Positions 6,690 to 11,041 of a DNA stretch of 11,041 nucleotides are shown here, piece by piece. Position numbers and translations under genes: made by a program. Each line of letters begins with the position of its first letter. The first letter of the stretch is position 1. The DNA comes from Actinomycetes bacterium (lineage in GTDB: Bacteria > Actinomycetota > Acidimicrobiia > Acidimicrobiales > RAAP-2). The notes below the pieces were generated by a model. It was given only the letters and a program-made list of their open reading frames with translations, was not told where the DNA came from and did no database searches. The stretch lies in assembly GCA_021802025.1 (NCBI GenBank), contig JAKABC010000045.1:1-11041 (forward strand), in the 5' to 3' direction.

Positions 6690-7199
6690 ATGGGGACACG
6701 TCGCACCGGGGTCGGGCCCGGCCACGTCCCCGTCGCGGCGGTCCTCGCCACGGTCCTCGCCACGGTCCTCGCCACGGTCCTCACCCTGGGGACCCTCGCC
6801 ACGGTCACGGGCGCCCAGGACGCCCCCGTCGCGAGCGGGGCGACGCGCCTCGTCGTGCGGGTCGAGCGCGGACCCAGCGTCCCGGGTCCGCGCGACTCGG
6901 CCTCGAGCACGTCGGACCGATCGCTCATCGACCGGTTGATCGCGGGCGTCGACGCCCTGCCCGCCGCCCCCACCGGGACGAGCGGGTGCCCCCTCGACCT
7001 CGGGACGCGCGTGGTCCTGCTCTTCTTCCGCGACGGCGCCGACCACCCCTACGCCGTGGTGGTCGCCGACCCCCAGGGCTGCGGGGACGTCGCGGTCATC
7101 ACCCGTGACGGGACCGGACACGACGTCGTGCGCCTGGGCGGCGGGCACTCCCTGGCCGCGGCCGCGCTCGCCGCGCTCGGCCTGGCGCCCCTCGACTGA
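6690..7199 (+). CDS. secreted protein of unknown function with repeat-built signal peptide
   Basis: 169 residues. The N-terminus has two arginines (4-5), then a long hydrophobic core at about 13-40 in which LATV repeats three times. Cleavage is plausible after TGA-42. The mature part has a helix with LIDRLIAGVDALPAAP (79-94), then SGCPLDLG with C100, hydrophobic strands VVLLFF and YAVVVADPQGCG with C131, and an alanine/leucine-rich tail. The L-x-x-LP...P...CP.d.G...L.F...GC order looks like a small domain seen in actinobacterial lipoproteins, where the two Cys would form a disulfide. I recall the pattern but cannot name a family. No lipobox is present, so it is secreted or held by an uncleaved signal. 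The start is ATG 6690; GACACT 6 nt upstream may be a weak -10 box for leaderless transcription. The stop TGA touches the stop of the convergent gene. Confidence 0.8.
   Translation: MGTRRTGVGPGHVPVAAVLATVLATVLATVLTLGTLATVTGAQDAPVASGATRLVVRVERGPSVPGPRDSASSTSDRSLIDRLIAGVDALPAAPTGTSGCPLDLGTRVVLLFFRDGADHPYAVVVADPQGCGDVAVITRDGTGHDVVRLGGGHSLAAAALAALGLAPLD
6740..6775 (+). repeat. 12-bp tandem repeat, three perfect copies
   Basis: The unit GGTCCTCGCCAC occurs three times without mismatch at 6740-6751, 6752-6763 and 6764-6775. A fourth copy is partial from 6776, diverging after GGTCCTC. Because 12 is a multiple of 3, each unit encodes four residues (the LATV repeat) in the signal-peptide core, and copy-number change would keep the frame. 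Confidence 0.9.
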
Positions 7200-8081
7200 T
7201 CAGCCCGACGGGTAGCCGAGGGCGCCCAGGAGGAGCCGCAGCCGGCGCGCGAACCCCCGACCCGAGGGGTAGCCCACGGTGCCGCGGAGTCGGCTCGCCG
7301 CCTCGAGCGCGTCGACCCGTCGCCAGGCGAGCGCGCCGCGCCCGAGGAGCGACTCGTCGGCGACCCACGCGGCGAGGTAGCTGAGGTCGGAGGGGTCGCG
7401 CGCGAAGAGCCGGTCCCAGGTTCGCGCGTCCCCGCGCACGAGGCCGGGGTGGTCACGGGTTACCTCGACGAAGGCGCGGCCGTCGAACGCCTCGAGCACG
7501 ATGGGCTCGGCCGACTGGGCGTAGTCGTCGAAGGTGTAGGCGAAGGCGCCCTGAGCGGCGCGCACCACGACGCGACCGTTCGCGACGCCCAGCGTGGCGC
7601 CGTCGGCCAGGTCGACCCGGGCGAGCGGTCGCGCGAGCCCGGCCGCAGTGGCCGCGAAGCCCAGGGCGCTGAAACAGCAGTGGGCGCCCCCGCTGTAGGC
7701 GAGGACGATCACCGAGGGTGCGGGCGGGCCCGCGACGAGACAGACCTGCGAGCCCAAAGTGAGGAGGTAGGCCACGACCCTGGGCAGCGGTCGCACCAGG
7801 GTCGCGAAGGGCGTGCGCACCACGACGCGCTCGTCGGTGAGGACGTGGGCGAGACCACCGCCGCTCCTCGCCGCCAGGGTCACGCGGGTGTCGCCGATCG
7901 ACGCGCTGACCGCGTCGGGCCGCCCGACGGCGCCCGGGGCGCGAAGTCCCGGCGAGCAGGCGTAGGGCCGCGGGGCACCCGTAACGGCCGCGACGCGGCC
8001 CGCGCCAGCGACGACTACCGCGGCGACGCTCACCAAGACGAGCGTGGCGCTCGCGACGCGCGCGGCCGCGGCGCCCGTCAT
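7200..8081 (-). CDS. secreted protein of unknown function with GGAHCC motif
   Basis: 293 residues from ATG 8081. The N-terminus (VASATLVLVSVAAVVVAG at about 9-26) is a signal peptide or anchor. After it comes a Cys-containing region (C42, YACSPG). A two-strand stretch VIVLAYSGGAHCC at 124-136 ends in adjacent C135-C136, then FSALGF. I have seen S-G-G-A-H-C-C in exported proteins of several bacteria, often near calcium-binding repeat-type folds, but I cannot assign a family. C114 lies just upstream in SQVCLV. The second half (about 190-270) is rich in aromatic and acidic residues (YTFDDYAQSAEP, TWDRLFARDPSDLSYLAAWVADESLLG) and looks like a helical domain. The last 25 residues contain GYPSG twice, once as the final five. 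The start ATG overlaps the tadA stop as ATGA, indicating translational coupling; the frame is open upstream through tadA and the tRNA, but those parts belong to other genes. Confidence 0.78.
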   Translation of the reverse strand: MTGAAAARVASATLVLVSVAAVVVAGAGRVAAVTGAPRPYACSPGLRAPGAVGRPDAVSASIGDTRVTLAARSGGGLAHVLTDERVVVRTPFATLVRPLPRVVAYLLTLGSQVCLVAGPPAPSVIVLAYSGGAHCCFSALGFAATAAGLARPLARVDLADGATLGVANGRVVVRAAQGAFAYTFDDYAQSAEPIVLEAFDGRAFVEVTRDHPGLVRGDARTWDRLFARDPSDLSYLAAWVADESLLGRGALAWRRVDALEAASRLRGTVGYPSGRGFARRLRLLLGALGYPSG

Positions 8082-8542
8082 CCCCGCTCGGGCTCCTCGC
8101 GACGGGTCTCGAAGAAGGCGCGCAACAGCGCGGCCGACTCCTCGGCCCGCACGTCGAAGGTCAGGCGCGGCTCGTGCAGCAGGCGCGGGTCGGCCAGGAC
8201 GTTGTAGCGCGAGCCGACGGCCCCGGCCTTCTCGTCGGGGGCGCCCAGCACGACCCTCTCGACCCGCGCGTTGAGCAGCGCCCCGGCGCACATCACGCAG
8301 GGCTCGAGGGTCACGTAGGCCGTCACCCCATCCATCCGCCAACGACCCCGGGCGCGCGCCGCCTCGCGCAGCGCCACCACCTCGGCGTGGGCCGTGGGGT
8401 CCGCGTCGACCTCGCGGCGGTTCTCCCCGCCGGCGAGCACCACGCCGTCGGCGACGAGCACGCAGCCCACGGGCACGTCGTCGTGCTCGGCGGCGCGTCG
8501 CGCCCACGCGAGCGCCTCGCGCATGTACGCCTCGTCGTCCAC
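8078..8542 (-). CDS. tadA: tRNA-specific adenosine deaminase TadA
   Basis: 154 residues, normal for TadA, a cytosolic zinc enzyme that converts the wobble adenosine of tRNA-Arg(ACG) to inosine. The zinc site is complete: H52-A-E54, with E54 as the proton shuttle, and P81-C82-x-x-C85 (LEPCVMCAGAL). Other TadA signatures are VPVGCVLV at 23-30, the ENRR loop with N41, and GAVGSRYNVLADPRL near 110-120, which distinguishes it from guanine and cytidine deaminases. The start GTG 8542 lies 6 nt after a TAGCCT box, so a leaderless message is predicted; ATG at 8524 (residue 7) is a weaker alternative because it cuts the first helix. The stop overlaps the ATG of the following secreted-protein gene by 4 nt. 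It is divergent from tRNA-Ser(CGA), 55 nt away. Confidence 0.95.
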   Translation of the reverse strand: MDDEAYMREALAWARRAAEHDDVPVGCVLVADGVVLAGGENRREVDADPTAHAEVVALREAARARGRWRMDGVTAYVTLEPCVMCAGALLNARVERVVLGAPDEKAGAVGSRYNVLADPRLLHEPRLTFDVRAEESAALLRAFFETRREEPERG

Positions 8543-8548
8543 GCCGTG

Positions 8549-8554
8549 AGGCTA
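8549..8554 (-). promoter_or_regulatory. -10 box (TAGCCT) for leaderless tadA
   Basis: TAGCCT on the minus strand, 6 nt before the GTG of tadA, no Shine-Dalgarno. It is back to back with the tRNA-Ser promoter box, 30 bp apart. Confidence 0.55.
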
Positions 8555-8584
8555 CGGCCCCGGGCCGCCCCGGCGGCGGCGAAG

Positions 8585-8590
8585 TAGACT
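8585..8590 (+). promoter_or_regulatory. -10 box (TAGACT) for tRNA-Ser
   Basis: TAGACT ends 7 nt before the mature 5' end of the tRNA, so transcription would begin at or within a base or two of the first tRNA nucleotide, leaving little or no 5' leader for RNase P. No clear -35 hexamer is seen. Confidence 0.55.
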
Positions 8591-8597
8591 CGAAGAC

Positions 8598-8686
8598 GGA
8601 GGGGTGCGAGAGCGGCCGAATCGGGCAGTCTCGAAAACTGCTGTGTCCTATGGGCACCGTGGGTTCAAATCCCACCTCCTCCGCCA
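8598..8686 (+). tRNA. tRNA-Ser (anticodon CGA), CCA encoded
   Basis: The full cloverleaf can be folded by eye. The acceptor stem GGAGGGG (8598-8604) pairs with CTCCTCC (8676-8682) with one G-U. The anticodon stem GCAGT/ACTGC flanks the loop CTCGAAA, giving anticodon CGA at 8632-8634, which reads UCG. A long variable arm (about 8642-8658, about 6-bp stem) is diagnostic of class II serine tRNAs. The T arm is GTGGG-TTCAAAT-CCCAC (8659-8675). The discriminator base is G8683, as required for serine, and CCA follows in the DNA at 8684-8686. Confidence 0.97.
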
Positions 8687-8687
8687 C

Positions 8688-8720
8688 GCGCGACGGGTGA
8701 CCTCCGGTCACCCGTCGCGC
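8688..8720 (+). terminator. strong terminator hairpin after tRNA-Ser
   Basis: A perfect 15-bp stem, GCGCGACGGGTGACC with its exact reverse complement, around a 3-nt TCC loop. It starts one base after the encoded CCA end. There is no T-run after it (CGTTGGGG), but stem length and position make it a convincing terminator. Confidence 0.85.
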
Positions 8721-8761
8721 CGTTGGGGGACTCGCGCGGGAAACGGCCCGGGCCCCGCCGG

Positions 8762-8767
8762 TACGCT
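8762..8767 (+). promoter_or_regulatory. -10 box (TACGCT) for gabT
   Basis: TACGCT lies 27 nt before the gabT start and is followed by a short leader with an AGGAGG Shine-Dalgarno. The -35 region is not recognisable. Confidence 0.4.
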
Positions 8768-8783
8768 GGGGGAGCCGTCGACC

Positions 8784-8789
8784 AGGAGG
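8784..8789 (+). promoter_or_regulatory. Shine-Dalgarno (AGGAGG) deciding the gabT start
   Basis: AGGAGG five nt before ATG 8795. The frame is open 24 codons further upstream to 8723, but there is no ribosome site there and no homology, so 8795 is chosen. Confidence 0.8.
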
Positions 8790-8794
8790 ACCCC

Positions 8795-10123
8795 ATGGAC
8801 CGCGCCCCCGCCCTGCTCACCGAGCGCAAAGTCCTCACCGAGCTGCCCGGACCCCGCTCGCTCGCCCTGCACGAGCGGCGCCGCGCCGCGGTGAGCCACG
8901 GGCTGACCCAGGGTTTCCCCGTCTACATCGAGCGCGCCGAGGGCGCGATCCTCGTCGACGCCGACGGGAACCAGCTGCTCGACCTCGGCTCGGGCATCGC
9001 GGTGACCTCGATCGGCCACGCCGTGCCCGAACTGGTGGAGGCCGTCTCGCGCCAGGTGGCCGACTTCACCCACACCTGCTTCATGGTCACCCCCTACGAG
9101 GAGTACGTCGAGGTCTGCGAGCGGCTCAACGAGCTCACCCCGGGCGACTTCGCCAAGACCTCGGCCCTGTTCAACTCGGGCGCCGAGGCGGTGGAGAACG
9201 CGGTCAAGGTCGCCCGCCTGGCCACCGGCCGGCCGGCGGTGGTCGTCTTCGACCACGCCTACCACGGGCGCACCAACCTCACCATGGCCCTCACGGCGAA
9301 GAACATGCCCTACAAGGACCGCTTCGGCCCCTTCGCCCCCGAGGTCTACCGGGTGGCGATGAGCTACCCCTACCGCGACGGCCTCTCGGGCCCCGAGGCC
9401 GCGGCCCGGGCCATCGCCGAGATCGAGACCCAGGTCGGCGCCGGCAACGTGGCCGCCCTGCTCATCGAGCCGATCCAGGGTGAGGGCGGCTTCGTGGTCC
9501 CGGCCGAGGGGTTCTTGCCGGCCCTTTCCGACTGGGCCCGCGCGAACGGCGTGGTCTTCGTCGCCGACGAGATCCAGAGCGGCTTTTGCCGCACCGGTGA
9601 CTGGTTCGCCGTCGACCACGAGGGCGTGGTGCCCGATATCGTCACGACCGCCAAGGGGCTGGCCGGCGGCATGCCCCTCGCCGGGGTGACCGGACGGGCC
9701 GAGCTGATGAACGCCGTCCACGAGGGCGGCCTCGGCGGCACCTACGGGGGCAACCCGGTGGCCGCCGCGGCGGCGCTGGCCACCATCGAGACGATGCGCT
9801 CGCGCGACCTCGCGGGTCGCGCGCGGGCCCTGGGCGCCACGATCCGCGCCCGCTTCGACGAGCTCGCTCGCGAGTGCGCGGCCATCGGTGACGTGCGCGG
9901 ACGCGGCGCCATGATGGCCCTGGAGTTCGTGCGGCCCGGCACCACCACACCCGACGCGGCCGCCGCCAAGGCCGTCGTCGCGGCCTGCCAGAGCGAGGGC
10001 GTCGTGACGCTGTCGTGCGGGACGTGGGGCAACGTGATCCGTCTCCTGCCGCCGCTGGTCATCACCGACGCCCAGCTGGCCGACGGCCTCGACGTCCTCG
10101 CCTCGGCGATCCGCGCGCTCTAG
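8795..10123 (+). CDS. gabT: 4-aminobutyrate aminotransferase (class-III PLP aminotransferase)
   Basis: 442 residues, the usual length. The enzyme moves the amino group of 4-aminobutyrate to 2-oxoglutarate, giving succinate semialdehyde and glutamate, the first step of GABA breakdown in the cytosol. N-terminal TELPGPRS...HERRRAAV and LDLGSGIAVTSIGH are typical of actinobacterial GabT. The PLP site is complete: the phosphate-binding NSGAEA at 127-132, HAYHG at 154-158 stacking on the ring, E225 in IEPIQGEGG, D258 in VFVADEIQSG holding the pyridine nitrogen, the Schiff-base K287 in TTAKGLAGGMP, and T316 in GGTYGGNP from the partner subunit. Related activities (5-aminovalerate or other omega-amino acids) cannot be excluded from sequence. 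No succinate-semialdehyde dehydrogenase gene is in this window. The last base of its TAG stop is also the first base of the next gene's GTG. Confidence 0.93.
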   Translation: MDRAPALLTERKVLTELPGPRSLALHERRRAAVSHGLTQGFPVYIERAEGAILVDADGNQLLDLGSGIAVTSIGHAVPELVEAVSRQVADFTHTCFMVTPYEEYVEVCERLNELTPGDFAKTSALFNSGAEAVENAVKVARLATGRPAVVVFDHAYHGRTNLTMALTAKNMPYKDRFGPFAPEVYRVAMSYPYRDGLSGPEAAARAIAEIETQVGAGNVAALLIEPIQGEGGFVVPAEGFLPALSDWARANGVVFVADEIQSGFCRTGDWFAVDHEGVVPDIVTTAKGLAGGMPLAGVTGRAELMNAVHEGGLGGTYGGNPVAAAAALATIETMRSRDLAGRARALGATIRARFDELARECAAIGDVRGRGAMMALEFVRPGTTTPDAAAAKAVVAACQSEGVVTLSCGTWGNVIRLLPPLVITDAQLADGLDVLASAIRAL

Positions 10124-11041
10124 TGGGATCGGGCGGGCGCGCCCGGACGCGGGCCGCCCCGGCGGTCGGGGTGGCCCTCGCGGGGGTCCTGCTCGCCGCC
10201 TGCGCCACGACCGCGGTGGCGCGGCCCGCGATCGCGGGGGTGCCGACCCGCTCGATCTCGGTCGCGCTGTCGGTGGTGGGCTGCACGCGCAACGACGTCT
10301 GCGTGGCGGTCGGCTCCTCCACGACCGCCGTCGGCCTCGCGGCGACCGGGGAGTTCTCCACCCCACGCAGCCCGTGGATCCCCCTCTCCCTGCCCCCGGT
10401 CAGCGCCCCGTCGATCGCGTCGATCGGCTGCGGGGGCACGTCGTGCCTCGTCGGTGGGTCCGAGCCCCGCGGCGACCTCCTGTGGTCCTTTAGCGCGACG
10501 ACCCACCAGGTCCACGTCGTCGCCCCCCCGAGCGGGGGCGCCGGCGTGGAGGCGATCGGCTGTGACGGGCGCGTGTGCGCCCTGGCCGACGCCGGGGCGG
10601 CGAGTGGGGGACCCCGGTGGTCGACGACCCTCGACGGCGGGGCCACCTGGTCGGTCCCGGTCCCCCTCCCCCTCGCCGCCGGCGACGTCGTCACCTCTAT
10701 CGCCTGTTCGAGCGCCGCGCGCTGCGTGCTGGCGGCCCGCGACGCCGCGCGCGGCGTGCTCGCCGCCTCGACCACCGACGGTGGAGCGACCTGGACCCCG
10801 CTCGCGGTCCCGGGACGCTGGGTCGCCCTCACCTCGCTCACCTGCGCCGCGACCCAGTGCCGGGGCCTCGCGCGCACGCGCCGCGCGAGCCTGCTCGTGC
10901 GCCTGCGCGTGGGTGGCGGGCGCTGGCGCTCGTCGACCCTGCCCGGCCCGGCGCTCGCCGTGGCCTGCGCGCCGGGCGGGGCGTGCGTCGTGGTGGGCGG
11001 GGCCGGGGGGCGGCCCTTCCTCCAGACGCGGGTCTCGGGCC
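10123..11041 (+). CDS. lipoprotein with six Cys-pair repeats and Asp-box motifs, probable beta-propeller (3' end missing)
   Basis: Open to the window edge, 306 codons visible. The N-terminus has basic residues, a hydrophobic core (VGVALAGVLLAAC) and a lipobox L-A-A-C with C27, so the protein is predicted to be lipid-anchored outside the membrane. Six repeats follow, about 41-49 residues apart. Each has two cysteines separated by 4-5 residues and followed by a small/hydrophobic strand: C54-C60, C103-C108, C147-C152, C195-C201, C241-C246, C282-C288 (for example GCTRNDVCVAVGSS). Between them lie two Asp-box-like turns, TLDGGATW and TTDGGATW, typical of BNR/sialidase-like propeller blades. I infer an extracellular beta-propeller with one disulfide per blade; ligand and activity are unknown. 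The start GTG 10123 overlaps the gabT TAG by one base (TAGTG) with no Shine-Dalgarno, suggesting reinitiation after gabT. Next in-frame GTG (codon 17) would destroy the signal peptide. Confidence 0.85.
   Translation, partial: MGSGGRARTRAAPAVGVALAGVLLAACATTAVARPAIAGVPTRSISVALSVVGCTRNDVCVAVGSSTTAVGLAATGEFSTPRSPWIPLSLPPVSAPSIASIGCGGTSCLVGGSEPRGDLLWSFSATTHQVHVVAPPSGGAGVEAIGCDGRVCALADAGAASGGPRWSTTLDGGATWSVPVPLPLAAGDVVTSIACSSAARCVLAARDAARGVLAASTTDGGATWTPLAVPGRWVALTSLTCAATQCRGLARTRRASLLVRLRVGGGRWRSSTLPGPALAVACAPGGACVVVGGAGGRPFLQTRVSG

Noticed and set aside
5525..6973. 482-codon minus-strand open frame opposite the exporter
   Set aside because: Shadow composition; the plus strand encodes a full 14-segment transporter.
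7203..7273. Imperfect direct repeat CCCGA(C/G)GGGTAGCC near the end of the GGAHCC protein
   Set aside because: Two short copies encoding GYPSG; no att-site context, integrase or tRNA-end match, so not called as a mobile-element scar.
8082..8711. Minus-strand frame through tadA and the tRNA (begins with EEVGFEPTVPIGHSSFRDCP-type sequence)
   Set aside because: This is the antisense of tRNA-Ser, a classic annotation artefact. Only the part from 8081 down to 7200 is a real gene.
8604..8894. Plus-strand reading frame across the tRNA starting MRERPNRAVSKTAV
   Set aside because: It is the sense translation of tRNA-Ser and its terminator, a known type of spurious protein; the tRNA fold explains this sequence.
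8708..10366. 552-codon minus-strand open frame opposite gabT
   Set aside because: Shadow of gabT; the plus strand has every PLP-site residue.
1..11041. CRISPR arrays, insertion sequences, phage or defence genes
   Set aside because: No spaced repeats of CRISPR type, no transposase or integrase motifs and no terminal inverted repeats were seen on either strand.

Overview
The window is very GC-rich and nearly every codon third position is G or C. Several genes start with GTG, and several appear to be transcribed without a leader. A split-barrel flavin/F420-type reductase, a DHA2-type exporter, secreted Cys-pair proteins and a GABA aminotransferase all resemble actinobacterial families. The best reading is an ordinary chromosomal segment of a high-GC Actinomycetota member. 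Acidimicrobiia or a related deep lineage is possible, but that is a guess from style and not from a marker gene.

Layout, left to right. (1) 1-316, minus: N-terminal part of an Ada/AdaA-type DNA methylation damage sensor, cut by the window edge. (2) about 478-1065, plus: secreted DUF4232-like protein. (3) 1138-1926, plus: SDR oxidoreductase. (4) 2123-4426, plus: membrane-bound GGDEF-EAL cyclic-di-GMP enzyme with about ten N-terminal membrane segments. (5) 4468-4668 and 4679-5083, minus: a two-gene unit of a PPOX/FDOR split-barrel protein followed by a tiny XRE regulator. It is divergent from (6) 5141-6616, plus: a DHA2-family drug exporter. (7) 6690-7199, plus: secreted protein with a 12-bp tandem repeat in its signal peptide. 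Its stop codon abuts the stop of (8) 7200-8081, minus: secreted protein with a GGAHCC motif. That gene overlaps by 4 nt the end of (9) 8078-8542, minus: tadA, the tRNA adenosine deaminase. (10) 8598-8686, plus: tRNA-Ser(CGA), followed by a perfect 15-bp hairpin. (11) 8795-10123, plus: gabT. (12) 10123 to the window end, plus: lipoprotein with six regularly spaced Cys pairs and Asp-box motifs, probably a beta-propeller, sharing one base with the gabT stop codon.

How they work together: I see no single pathway. The clear functional links are local: PPOX with XRE in one transcript, tadA beside a tRNA gene, and gabT read into a lipoprotein. Across the window, -10 boxes of the form TAGNNT lie 6-7 nt before the start of four protein genes and before the tRNA. 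This is the most consistent regulatory signal here. Two divergent intergenic regions carry such boxes back to back, 30-32 bp apart.

I found no mobile element, CRISPR array, phage gene or defence island. The most unusual items are the gabT-coupled Cys-pair propeller lipoprotein, the repeat-built signal peptide and the compact divergent leaderless promoters. None of these amounts to a demonstrated new system.
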